Assembly (NCBI RefSeq): GCF_023150065.1
Contig: NZ_JAKLLN010000006.1
Span: forward strand, 186,001 to 250,000
DNA length: 64,000 nt
Origin: Zoogloea sp.
Lineage (GTDB): Bacteria; Pseudomonadota; Gammaproteobacteria; Burkholderiales; Rhodocyclaceae
Direction: 5' to 3'
Below, piece by piece: positions 26,896 to 36,299 of this stretch. Positions within the stretch are counted from its first letter, which is position 1. Each line of letters starts with the position of its first letter. The translations under genes were made by a program, and so were the position numbers. The notes under the pieces are model-generated. The model did no database searches. It saw only the letters and a list, made by a program, of their open reading frames with translations, and was not told the DNA's origin.

Positions 26896-27912
26896 ATGAC
26901 TCCTCTTTCACGTTTCTCCCGCACGCGGCCATCCTTGCTGCTGACCCTGGCGCTGGGCCTCCTGGCCGGCCCGGCCCTTGTCCTGGCCCAGGCGCCCGGG
27001 GGAGGGGGCACAGCCCTGACGCCGTCGCCCGCCGTGCGCTCGTCGGCGGCCACCCAGGCGCCCATGCTGGGTGCCGCCCGGGCCGGCAAGCGCATCGTTG
27101 CCGTGGGGGACTACGGCACCATCCTGCTCTCGGATGACGACGGCCAGCACTTCCGTCAGGCGGGCAGCGTCCCCGTCTCGTCGACCCTGACTGCGGTCAG
27201 CTTTGCGGATGAGCGCCAGGGCTGGGCGGTCGGCCACTGGGGCGCCATCCTGCACACCGCCGATGGCGGCGAGACCTGGTCGGTGCAGCGCACCGACACG
27301 GCGGAAGACCGGCCGCTGTTCTCTGTGCACTTCTTCGACGCCCGGGAGGGGGTCGCCGTGGGCCTGTGGTCCCTGGTCCTGAAGACCCGGGATGGGGGCA
27401 ATACCTGGACCCCCGTCGAGCTGCCTGCGCCCCCCGAGGGCGGCAAGGCGGACCGCAATCTCTTCAAGCTCTTTGCCTCCGCCCGGGGCAGCCTGTTTGT
27501 GGCTGCCGAGCGGGGAATGGTCCTGCGCAGCGACGACCACGGGGACACCTGGCGTTACCTCAACACGGGCTACAAAGGCTCCTTCTGGTCGGGAACGGCC
27601 CTCGCCAACGGCAGTCTGCTGGTGGCGGGGCTGCGCGGGACCCTGTACCGCAGCACCGACGACGGCCGTAGCTGGGCCCCCGTGGCCACCGGGAGCAAGA
27701 GCTCCCTGACCGACCTGGTCGCCGTGGGTGGCCGGGTGGTCGGTGTCGGGCTGGATGGCGTCCAGATCGAGAGTACCGACAGCGGCGCCAGCTTCAGCTG
27801 GACCCAGCGCGACGACCGCCTGTCCATGACGGCGGCGGTGGCTGCCGGGGCCGATGGGCTGGTGCGTTTCTCGAAGCGCGGTGTTGTCCAGCCTGGCCCG
27901 ACCCATAACTGA
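26896..27912 (+). CDS. Ycf48/Hcf136-like beta-propeller exported protein
   Basis: The 338-residue protein has a signal peptide (about 10-33) and repeated BNR/Ycf48 blades: VGDYGTILLSDDDGQHFR, VGHWGAILHTADGGETWS, GLWSLVLKTRDGGNTWT, AERGMVLRSDDHGDTWR and GLRGTLYRSTDDGRSWA. Such propellers often accompany DUF1329/DUF1302/MMPL clusters and probably act as a periplasmic adaptor. The start is ATG 26896, 12 bases after the transporter stop. Confidence 0.82.
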   Translation: MTPLSRFSRTRPSLLLTLALGLLAGPALVLAQAPGGGGTALTPSPAVRSSAATQAPMLGAARAGKRIVAVGDYGTILLSDDDGQHFRQAGSVPVSSTLTAVSFADERQGWAVGHWGAILHTADGGETWSVQRTDTAEDRPLFSVHFFDAREGVAVGLWSLVLKTRDGGNTWTPVELPAPPEGGKADRNLFKLFASARGSLFVAAERGMVLRSDDHGDTWRYLNTGYKGSFWSGTALANGSLLVAGLRGTLYRSTDDGRSWAPVATGSKSSLTDLVAVGGRVVGVGLDGVQIESTDSGASFSWTQRDDRLSMTAAVAAGADGLVRFSKRGVVQPGPTHN

Positions 27913-27943
27913 TCACGCATCAAACCAGACCAGAGGAGCAGAG

Positions 27944-29386
27944 ATGGAGACCTACATGATGAGCATCGGCGGTCAGCCGGTGCAGGCCGAGCGCACTTTC
28001 GGGGTCGTCAACCCGGCGACAGGCGAGGTGTTTGCCCGGGTTCCGGCGGGCAACACGGCACACCTGGACAGCGCCGTGGCCGCTGCGCGGGCGGCCTTTC
28101 CGGCCTGGAGCCGGACGCCCGATGCCGACCGCCAGGCCGCCGTGCATGCCCTGGCCGGCGTGCTTGAGCGCCACATGCCCGAGCTGATGGACCTGGTGAC
28201 CCGGGAGACCGGCAAGCCCCTGGGGGGGCTCAACGGCGTCGGCGCCGGTATGGAAGTGGGCGGAGCGATCGCCTGGACCCATGTGACCGCCGATCTGTCG
28301 CTGCCCGTCGAGGTGATCCAGGACAACGAGCAGGCGCGCATCGAGGTGCATCGCAAGCCCCTGGGCGTGGTGGGCTCCATCACCCCCTGGAACTGGCCGC
28401 TGATGATCGCCATCTGGCACGTCATGCCGGCCCTGCGGGCGGGCAACACGGTGGTGCTCAAGCCCTCCGAGCTGACTCCGGTGGCCACCCTGCGCTTTGT
28501 CGAGCTGGCCGGCGGAGTGCTGCCGCCGGGCGTGCTCAACGTCATCTCGGCCGAGCGCGAGGCCGGTGTCGGTGAGGCCATGGCCACCCACCCCGGCATC
28601 GACAAGATCGTATTCACCGGCTCAACGCCCACCGGCCGCCGCATCATGGCCGCCGCCGCCGGCAATCTCAAGCGCCTGACCCTGGAGCTCGGCGGCAACG
28701 ACGCCGGCATCGTGCTCCCCGATGCTGCCCCCGGGGCCGACCCCGAGGCCCTGGCGGCCCGGCTGTTTGGCGTGGGCTTTCACAACAATGGCCAGACCTG
28801 CGCCTGCCTCAAGCGCCTTTACGTGCACGACAGCCTTTACGAGCCCCTGTGCCAGGCCCTGGCCCGCCTGGCCCGGGACGCGGTGGTGGGCGACGGCCTG
28901 CAGGCCGATACCCAGCTCGGCCCGGTGCAGAACGCCCGCCAGCGTGACTACGTGCATGCCCTGGTGGAGGACGCCCGGGCCCAGGGCGCCCGCGTGCTGT
29001 CGGGCGGCCAGCTGCCGGAAGGCGCCGGCTACTTCTATCCGCCCACCGTGCTGGCCGACGTGCGCGACGGCATGCGCGTGGTGGACGAGGAGCAGTTCGG
29101 CCCGGTGCTGCCGGTGATCCGCTACAGCGACATCGACGAGGTGATCGCCCGGGCCAACGACAACCCCAACGGCCTCGGCGGTTCCCTGTGGTCCTCCGAT
29201 CCGGCCGGGGCGGCCGCGCTGGCGCTGCGCCTGGAGTGCGGGTCGGTGTGGATCAACGAGCACGGCGCCATCCAGCCCGACGCACCCTTCGGCGGGGTCA
29301 AGCAGTCGGGCATCGGCGTGGAGTTCGGGCGTTACGGGCTGGAGGAGTACACGACCATCCAGACCGTGAAGATCATGAAGGGCTGA
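27944..29386 (+). CDS. NAD(P)-dependent aldehyde dehydrogenase
   Basis: The 480-residue enzyme has the complete ALDH signature: WNWPLMIA, FTGSTPTGRRI (cofactor), LELGGN with the general-base Glu, and the nucleophile Cys in NNGQTCACLK. ATG 27944 follows GAGGAG. It is the last gene of the run that begins with the amine dehydrogenase, so it most likely oxidises the arylacetaldehyde product (for example 4-hydroxyphenylacetaldehyde) to the arylacetate. The substrate is inferred from context only. Confidence 0.87.
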   Translation: METYMMSIGGQPVQAERTFGVVNPATGEVFARVPAGNTAHLDSAVAAARAAFPAWSRTPDADRQAAVHALAGVLERHMPELMDLVTRETGKPLGGLNGVGAGMEVGGAIAWTHVTADLSLPVEVIQDNEQARIEVHRKPLGVVGSITPWNWPLMIAIWHVMPALRAGNTVVLKPSELTPVATLRFVELAGGVLPPGVLNVISAEREAGVGEAMATHPGIDKIVFTGSTPTGRRIMAAAAGNLKRLTLELGGNDAGIVLPDAAPGADPEALAARLFGVGFHNNGQTCACLKRLYVHDSLYEPLCQALARLARDAVVGDGLQADTQLGPVQNARQRDYVHALVEDARAQGARVLSGGQLPEGAGYFYPPTVLADVRDGMRVVDEEQFGPVLPVIRYSDIDEVIARANDNPNGLGGSLWSSDPAGAAALALRLECGSVWINEHGAIQPDAPFGGVKQSGIGVEFGRYGLEEYTTIQTVKIMKG

Positions 29387-29430
29387 GCCCTGCACCCACC
29401 GGATCGTCTCTCCCTGTGCCGGGCTGCCGC

Positions 29431-29459
29431 CCGGCCATTGATGGATGGCCGGTTTTCTT
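29431..29459 (+). terminator. Rho-independent terminator after the aldehyde dehydrogenase
   Basis: CCGGCCAT/ATGGCCGG (29431-29438 and 29445-29452) forms an eight-base stem with a six-base loop, followed by TTTTCTT. Confidence 0.85.
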
Positions 29460-29524
29460 GCTTGGGCCGCCCCATGCGGCAAGCGCCTTCCCGAGCCGGT
29501 CAGAAAATATAAGTGTTGCCTCCG

Positions 29525-29569
29525 TTGACTCACTAACATCGTAGTGATTTAATTTGCTTCGATGTTAGT
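29525..29569 (+). promoter_or_regulatory. Promoter and twin HpaR-like operators of the ABC importer operon (site D)
   Basis: TTGACT (29525-29530) and TTAATT (29549-29554) are 18 bases apart; the spacer is itself the operator (ACTAACATCGTAGTGA at 29532-29547). An inverted second copy (TTGCTTCGATGTTAGT, 29554-29569) follows after six bases. A repressor bound here would block RNA polymerase. The start of transcription would be near 29562, leaving a leader of about 130 bases. Confidence 0.65.
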
Positions 29570-29691
29570 AAATAAGACCCGTGCGCCATGCATCCGCTGG
29601 ACGAATGGGACCGAAAAGCCAAAGGAGGCAAGATGACCGGCATGTTTTTGACCACGCATCGTGTGCGTGGCGCAAGGCAGGGAGGCGGCTG

Positions 29692-30567
29692 ATGTTCTCG
29701 CAGCTCGTGCAGTTCCTGCTCTCGGGGGTGACCGTCGGTGCGACCTACGCACTGGCCGCGCTGGGCTTCACCCTGATCTACAACGCCAGCAACGTGATCA
29801 ATTTCGCCCAGGGCGAATTCATCATGCTGGGCGGCATGCTGGCGGTGTTCTTCTTGAAGGCCGGCCTGCCGCTTCCGGCGGCTCTGCTGCTCGCCATCAT
29901 CGTCCCGGCGCTGGTCGGGGTGCTGGTCGAGAAGCTGGCCATCGAGCCGGTCAAGGGCGCCGAGACGGTGACCCTGATCATCATCACCATCGGCGCCTCG
30001 CTGGTCATCCGCGGTCTGATTCAGGTCTGGCTCGGCAAGGGCACCTTCAGCCTGCCGGCTTTCTCGGGCGACGAGCCGATCCAGATCCTCGGCGCCACGC
30101 TGCTGCCCCAGAGCCTGTGGGTGCTCGGTGTCACCGCCGTGGTGGTGCTTGCCCTGTGGTACTTCTTCAACCGCACGCTGCAGGGCAAGGCCATGCTCGC
30201 CACCTCCTACAACCGGGTGGCGGCCGAGCTGGTGGGGATCAACACCAACGGGGTGCTCTTCATGAGCTTCGCGATGTCGGCGGCCCTGGGGGCGCTGGGC
30301 GGCATCCTGGTCACGCCCATCACGCTGACCTCCTACGACGTCGGCATCATGCTCGGCCTCAAGGGCTTCGTGGCCGCGGTGGTGGGCGGCCTCGGCAACG
30401 GCCTGGGGGCGGTGGTGGGCGGCCTGCTGGTGGGCGTGCTGGAGGCGATGGGCGCGGGTTACATCTCGTCCAACTACAAGGACGCGATCCCCTTCGTGCT
30501 GATCCTCTTCATTCTCTTCTTCATGCCGCGCGGCCTCTTCGGCGGCAAATCGACGGACCGGGTGTGA
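29692..30567 (+). CDS. livH: Liv-type ABC transporter permease (LivH family)
   Basis: The 291-residue protein has about eight transmembrane helices and the LivH blocks GATYALAALGFTLIYNASNVINFAQGEF (split) and VGGLGNGLGAVVGGLLVGVLE. ATG 29692 lies six bases after GGAGG; the frame is open upstream without support. First gene of a five-gene importer operon. Liv-type systems carry branched amino acids but many carry aromatic acids, and this one has an hpa-type operator. Confidence 0.88.
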   Translation: MFSQLVQFLLSGVTVGATYALAALGFTLIYNASNVINFAQGEFIMLGGMLAVFFLKAGLPLPAALLLAIIVPALVGVLVEKLAIEPVKGAETVTLIIITIGASLVIRGLIQVWLGKGTFSLPAFSGDEPIQILGATLLPQSLWVLGVTAVVVLALWYFFNRTLQGKAMLATSYNRVAAELVGINTNGVLFMSFAMSAALGALGGILVTPITLTSYDVGIMLGLKGFVAAVVGGLGNGLGAVVGGLLVGVLEAMGAGYISSNYKDAIPFVLILFILFFMPRGLFGGKSTDRV

Positions 30568-31504
30568 TGATGAACAAGAACGCCTACGCCGGCCTGCTCA
30601 TCGTCATGGCCATCCTCGTGGTGCTGCCCTTCGTGCTGCCCAACAGCTTCTATCTCGACCTGGCCATCCGCATGGCCATCAATGCGGTGATCGTCCTCGG
30701 TCTCAACCTGCTGATCGGCTTCGCCGGCCAGATCAGCCTGGGCCATGCCGGCTTTCTGGGCATCGGCGCCTACGCCTCGGCGGTGCTGCCTACCCACTTC
30801 GGCTGGCATCCGCTGCTGGCCATGGGGGCGGGGGCTGCCGCTGCCGGCCTGTTGGCCGCCCTGGTGGCGCGGCCGATCTTCAAGCTCAAGGGGCACTACC
30901 TGGCCATGGCCACCCTGGGCCTGGGCATCATCCTGAGCATTGCCATCCGCAACGAGGCGCAATGGACCGGGGGGCCGGACGGCATGCCGGTGCTGCCGCT
31001 GGGGTTGTTCGGCTTCGAGCTGGCGAACGACAGGCAGTGGTACTGGGCCATTGCGCTGCTGCTCTCGATCAGCGTGTGGGCCTCCCTCAACCTCATCGAT
31101 TCGCCCTTCGGACGGGCGCTGCGGGCCCTGCATGGTTCCGAGGTGGCGTCCCAGGTGGTTGGGGTGAACGTGGTCCGCTACAAGGTCGCCATCTTCGTGC
31201 TGTCAGCGGTCTTTGCCAGCCTGATGGGCAGCGTCACCGCCCATTACGTGGGCTTCGTGACCCCCAACCTGGCTGATTTCTTCCACTCCATCGAGCTGGT
31301 GACCATGGTGGTGATCGGTGGCATGGCCTCGGTGTATGGATCCCTGGTCGGCGCCGTGCTGCTCACTGCGCTCCCCCAGATTCTGGTCGCCTTCGAGGGC
31401 TGGGAGACGGTGGCCTTCGGCGCCATCCTGATGTTCTGCATGATCTTCCTGCCCAAAGGCCTCGTGCCCACGCTGGCAGCGAAGCTGGGCAAAGGGGATC
31501 AAGC

Positions 31505-31508
<4 letters not shown>
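30567..31508 (+). CDS. livM: Liv-type ABC transporter permease (LivM family)
   Basis: The 313-residue protein has eight to nine helices and the LivM signature GLNLLIGFAGQISLGHAGFLGIGAYASA in split form plus VTMVVIGGMASVYGSLVGA. Two adjacent ATG codons are possible starts (30567, overlapping the livH stop, or 30570). It pairs with LivH to form the membrane channel. Confidence 0.88.
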
Positions 31509-32266
<758 letters not shown>

Positions 32267-32278
32267 CAGGGAGAGAAC

Positions 32279-33592
32279 ATGGAAACTCTGCGCATCATCA
32301 CCGAAGAACACCAGAACCTGTGGCGCATCGCCATCACCGTGGATCTCGTGGCCGATGAACTGGAGGCCGGTGGCAAGGTGGATCCGGCCTTCTTCAACTC
32401 GGTGTTCGACTATATCGAGCAGTTTGTAGACCGGGTTCATCACCCGAAGGAAGACGACTTCCTGTTCCGCGTGCTGCGCCAACGCTCTGCTGCGGCGGCG
32501 GAGATCCTGGATCGCCTGCAGGCCGAGCACCGGAGCGGGCCCGGGCACCTCGAGGCGCTGCGCCAGGCCCTGGCCGCCTCGGCGACGGGCGCGTCGGGCA
32601 ACCGTGACTTCGCCGCCGCGCTGCGGGCCTACACCCAGGGCCTCAAGGCGCATATCCGCTGCGAGGAGAAGGACGTCATGCCCCTCGCCCGGCAGGTCCT
32701 CAGCGCGGATGACTGGGCCGGCATCGACCGCGCTTTTCTCGACAACGACGATCCCGTGTTCGGGGGCAGGGCCAAGGCGGAGTTTCGCGAGCTGTTCCAT
32801 CGCATCGCCGCGCTGGCGCCCGAATCGGTCGGCCTGGGGGCACACAGTGCCGGCGAGTTGCGGCCCGGCAGCCAGCCGGTTGGCGAGGTGTTGCTGAAGG
32901 TGGCGGGCATGGAGAGCTGCTATGGCCGTATCAAGGCCCTGAAGGGCATCGACCTGGAAGTGCGCCGTGGTGAGACGGTGGCCCTGGTGGGTTCCAACGG
33001 CGCCGGCAAGACCACCTTCCTGCGCACCCTGTCGGGGGTGCAGCCGATGAGTGCCGGCAGCCTGCATTTCGCCGGCGAGGATATCTCCCGCCTGCGTTCC
33101 GACATGCGCATGCGCCGGGGCATCTGCCAATCACCGGAGGGGCGCCAGGTGTTCGGCCCCTTGTCCATCGAGGACAACCTGCGCCTGGGCGCCTACACCC
33201 AGCCCAAGGGGCATGTCGAGGAGGACATGGAGAAGATCTTCGCGATGTTCCCGATCCTCAAGGAAAAGCGTCGCTTGCCGGCGGGCACGTTGTCTGGCGG
33301 CCAGCAGCAGATGCTGGCCATCGGCCGCGCCCTGATGGGCCGGCCCAAGCTGCTGCTGCTGGACGAGCCGTCGATGGGTTTGGCCCCTCTGCTGGTGCAG
33401 GAGGTGTTCAACGTGGTGAGGGCCCTGAAGGAGCAGGGCATGACGATCATCCTGGCCGAGCAGAACGCCTTTGCCGCCCTGGCCATCGCCGATCGCGGCT
33501 ATGTGCTGGAGACCGGCTCCGTCACCCTTTCCGGCTCGGGGCAGGAACTCATCAGCAACGAACAGGTGCGCGCCGCCTATCTGGGCATGTGA
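32279..33592 (+). CDS. Hemerythrin-domain / LivF-type ABC ATPase fusion
   Basis: The 437-residue protein joins an N-terminal hemerythrin (HHE) four-helix domain (about 1-180) to a LivF-like ATPase (about 202-437). Likely diiron ligands are H11, H54, E58, H84, H125 and E129, the usual H...HxxxE...H...HxxxE spacing. The ATPase has Walker A GSNGAGKT (238-245), LSGGQQQM, Walker B LLLLDEPSMGLAP and a switch His replaced by Gln in ILAEQN, which is usual in LivF. Ordinary LivF is about 235 residues, so roughly 200 residues are extra. The frame is continuous with no internal stop. Oxygen or redox control of import is a plausible but untested role. Confidence 0.88.
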   Translation: METLRIITEEHQNLWRIAITVDLVADELEAGGKVDPAFFNSVFDYIEQFVDRVHHPKEDDFLFRVLRQRSAAAAEILDRLQAEHRSGPGHLEALRQALAASATGASGNRDFAAALRAYTQGLKAHIRCEEKDVMPLARQVLSADDWAGIDRAFLDNDDPVFGGRAKAEFRELFHRIAALAPESVGLGAHSAGELRPGSQPVGEVLLKVAGMESCYGRIKALKGIDLEVRRGETVALVGSNGAGKTTFLRTLSGVQPMSAGSLHFAGEDISRLRSDMRMRRGICQSPEGRQVFGPLSIEDNLRLGAYTQPKGHVEEDMEKIFAMFPILKEKRRLPAGTLSGGQQQMLAIGRALMGRPKLLLLDEPSMGLAPLLVQEVFNVVRALKEQGMTIILAEQNAFAALAIADRGYVLETGSVTLSGSGQELISNEQVRAAYLGM

Positions 33593-33678
33593 GCGCCGTG
33601 GTTTTCAATGGCTCGGACCTGGCCAAAGCCATCACAGGTTCTCGGTTTGCACACTAAAAACCCTGGAGGAGATCATCC

Positions 33679-34824
33679 ATGAAAAAAAGCATCAAGAAAC
33701 TCGTTGCCGGAACCGCCCTCATGCTTGGGGCCTTTGGCGCATTCGCCGCCGATCCGATCAAGATCGGCTCCGTCTTGTCGGTGACCGGGCCGGCGGCCTT
33801 CCTCGGCGAGCCCGAACTGCAGACGCTGCAGATGTACGTGGACGACATCAACAAGAACGGCGGCGTCATCGGCCGTCCACTGCAACTGGTCCACTATGAC
33901 GACGGCAGCGATGCCAACAAGGCCAACGGCTTTGCCAAGCGCCTGATCGAAGATGACAAGGTGGACGCGATCATCGGCGGCACCACGACCGGTGCCACCA
34001 TGTCGATGGTGCCTCTCATCGAGCGGGCTGGCGTGCCCTTCATCTCCCTGGGCGGTGCCGTGGTGATCGTCGAGCCGGTCAAGAAGTTCACTTTCAAGGT
34101 GTCCCACAACGACCGGATGGCTGCCGAGAAAATCTACGAGGACATGAAGCGGCGCGGCATCACCAAGGTCGCGCTGTTTTCCGAGACCTCGGGTTTCGGT
34201 CAATCGGGCCGCAAGGAGTCCGAGGCCATGGCGGCGAAATACGGCATCACCCTGGTTGCCAACGAGACCTTCGGGCCCAAGGACACCGACATGAGCCCGC
34301 AACTCACCAAGATCAAAAACACCCCGGGGGTGCAGGCCGTGTATATCTTCGGCCTTGGTCAGGGGCCGGCGATCGCCACCAAGAACTGCAAGCAGCTGAG
34401 CATCACGCTGCCGATCTACCACTCCCACGGCGTCGCCTCCGAAGAGTTCATCAAGCTCGCCGGCGCGGCCGCCGAAGGCATCCGCCTGCCGGCCTCGGCC
34501 CTGCTGGTGGCCGACAAGCTGCCCGCCAGCGATCCCCAGAAGCCGGTGGTCATGGCCTACACCAAGGCCTTCAACGAAAGGTGGAAGACCGATGTGTCCA
34601 CCTTCGGGGGGCATGCCTACGATGCCCTGATGCTGGTGACCAATGCCATCAAGAAGGCCAACACCACCGACAAGGCAAAGGTGCGCGATGCCCTCGAAGC
34701 CACCAAGGGCTACGTCGGCACCGGTGGTCTGGTGAACATGACGGCCGCGGATCACCTGGGGCTGGACCTGAGCGCCTTCCGCCTGCTGGAGATCAGAAAG
34801 GGTGACTGGAACCTGGTCCAGTAA
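33679..34824 (+). CDS. livK: Liv-type ABC transporter periplasmic binding protein
   Basis: The 381-residue protein has a signal peptide (cleavage after AFA at about 23) and the type I periplasmic binding fold starting KIGSVLSVTGPAAFLGEPEL. ATG 33679 follows GGAGGA. It is 86 bases after the fused ATPase. The ligand is not evident from sequence; the family includes aromatic-acid binders, and its operon shares an operator with the homoprotocatechuate genes. Confidence 0.86.
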   Translation: MKKSIKKLVAGTALMLGAFGAFAADPIKIGSVLSVTGPAAFLGEPELQTLQMYVDDINKNGGVIGRPLQLVHYDDGSDANKANGFAKRLIEDDKVDAIIGGTTTGATMSMVPLIERAGVPFISLGGAVVIVEPVKKFTFKVSHNDRMAAEKIYEDMKRRGITKVALFSETSGFGQSGRKESEAMAAKYGITLVANETFGPKDTDMSPQLTKIKNTPGVQAVYIFGLGQGPAIATKNCKQLSITLPIYHSHGVASEEFIKLAGAAAEGIRLPASALLVADKLPASDPQKPVVMAYTKAFNERWKTDVSTFGGHAYDALMLVTNAIKKANTTDKAKVRDALEATKGYVGTGGLVNMTAADHLGLDLSAFRLLEIRKGDWNLVQ

Positions 34825-34905
34825 GCCGTTGCCGATGGCCGGCGGTGTCTGCGGGCAGACCCCCGCGATGCTTCCGGCCGCCGGCCTGCCGATTGCGAGG
34901 TGAGC

Positions 34906-35421
34906 ATGACCGGATTTCTCATTCCAACCCGCCTGGCGTCCGAAAGGCTGTCCCTGCGAATGTTCCGCGAGGAGGACTGGCGCGCCATGCATGCGCTCTA
35001 TGCCTGTGCGGACGCCACGCGCTACACCCTCGGCCGGGTCCTGTCGGAAGGTGAGAGCTGGCGCATGACGGCCACACTGGCGGGGCACTGGCTGTTGCGA
35101 GGCTACGGGCCGTATGCGCTCGAGGACAGGGCGAGTGGTGTGCTGGTAGGCACGGCCGGGCTCTGGTATCCGGCGGATTTCCCGGAGCGGGAGATCAAGT
35201 GGGCCATCGATCCCGCCTATTGGGGGCGAGGCTACGCCAGCGAGGCGGCGCGCGCCGTCCAGCGGATGGCCGCCGAGGCCTTTCCCGGTCGTCCGCCGAT
35301 CAGCTTCATCCATCAGGGCAACCGGGCTTCGGTGCGGGTTGCGCTCGCGGTGGGGGCGACCCTGGAAGACGAGGTCGATTTCAGGGGGGCGCGCTTCCAG
35401 ATCTATCGCCATCCTGCGTGA
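34906..35421 (+). CDS. GNAT-family N-acetyltransferase (RimJ-like)
   Basis: The 171-residue protein shows the GNAT fold with the acetyl-CoA motif IDPAYWGRGYASEAARAVQRMA (split, about 95-116). It resembles RimJ/RimL-type acetyltransferases. ATG 34906 was chosen, with GCGAGG five bases upstream; GTG 34900 is an alternative. It lies between the importer operon and the hpa promoter; its substrate is unknown and it may be co-transcribed with livK by read-through. Confidence 0.75.
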   Translation: MTGFLIPTRLASERLSLRMFREEDWRAMHALYACADATRYTLGRVLSEGESWRMTATLAGHWLLRGYGPYALEDRASGVLVGTAGLWYPADFPEREIKWAIDPAYWGRGYASEAARAVQRMAAEAFPGRPPISFIHQGNRASVRVALAVGATLEDEVDFRGARFQIYRHPA

Positions 35422-35480
35422 TCCGGTGCCCGAGGCGCGTGCTGGGCAGGGGGCACGCATGGATTCGCCATTTCCGGCTA

Positions 35481-35524
35481 TTGACTTGCTAATATCGTAG
35501 TGATCAAATTACTACTATGTTAGT
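35481..35524 (+). promoter_or_regulatory. Promoter and twin HpaR-like operators of the hpa operon (site E)
   Basis: TTGACT (35481-35486), an 18-base operator spacer (core GCTAATATCGTAGTGA, 35488-35503) and CAAATT (35505-35510) repeat the layout seen at 29525. An inverted second copy, TTACTACTATGTTAGT (35509-35524), follows after five bases. Transcription would start near 35517, about 110 bases before hpaG1. Confidence 0.65.
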
Positions 35525-35630
35525 GAATTGGTTCGGTTCTTCAAGCGCCAAGGGCGCTCGGAACTGCAGAACTGTTTTCCCGCATCGGCTGCCGTCGCCC
35601 AGACGGCGCCGAACAGCCTAGGAGAGAGTG

Positions 35631-36299
35631 GTGGAAGCTCACGAGCCCGCAATCAGCGGAGCGGTATATGGCGTGATCCTGAACGACCGGGACAGCCTCG
35701 AACGGATGGGGGCGGCCCTGGCCGATGCGCCTTACAAGGGCGCACCCAAGGCGCCCGTGCTGTACATCAAGCCGGCCGGCACCCTGGTGGGCCGCGGCAC
35801 CGTGGTGCGCCTGCCGGCCGGCGAGTCCGCCGTCGAGGTGGGGGCCACGGTCGGTATCGTGTTCGGCCAGGGTGCCGCCCGGCTGGCCCCGGAGGCGGTG
35901 CCCGCCGCCATCGCCGGCTACGTGGTGGTGGCCGACCTGAGCCTGCCCCATGCCAGCTATTACCGCCCGGCGATCCGCGAAAAGTGCTTCGACGGTGCCT
36001 GCCCGGTGGGCAGCCGGGTCGTGCCGGCCGCCGAGGTGGGCGACCTGGCTGCGGTCAGCCTGCGCACCTATGTGGATGGCAGCCTGGTGCAGACCCGCAG
36101 CCTCGCCGACCTGCTGCGCGATGTGCCGACCCTGGTCGCCGACGTGTCCGAGTTCATGACCCTGCGGCGCGGCGACACCCTGCTGGTGGGGGTCATCTGG
36201 CAGGCGGCCCAGGCCCGTGCCGGCTCCCGCGTGCGGGTCGAGGCCGATCGTGTGGGTTCCGTGGAATTTGAAATCGCAGCCGGGGAGGGCGCAGCATGA
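35631..36299 (+). CDS. hpaG1: Homoprotocatechuate pathway isomerase/decarboxylase, N-terminal-type subunit
   Basis: The 222-residue protein is an FAH-family enzyme corresponding to the first half of HpaG, which decarboxylates 5-oxopent-3-ene-1,2,5-tricarboxylate and isomerises the product. In enterobacteria both halves are one polypeptide; here they are two overlapping genes. GTG 35631 is five bases from AGGAGA; GTG 35628 is also possible. It is the first gene of the hpa operon and overlaps hpaG2 by four bases. Confidence 0.85.
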   Translation: MEAHEPAISGAVYGVILNDRDSLERMGAALADAPYKGAPKAPVLYIKPAGTLVGRGTVVRLPAGESAVEVGATVGIVFGQGAARLAPEAVPAAIAGYVVVADLSLPHASYYRPAIREKCFDGACPVGSRVVPAAEVGDLAAVSLRTYVDGSLVQTRSLADLLRDVPTLVADVSEFMTLRRGDTLLVGVIWQAAQARAGSRVRVEADRVGSVEFEIAAGEGAA

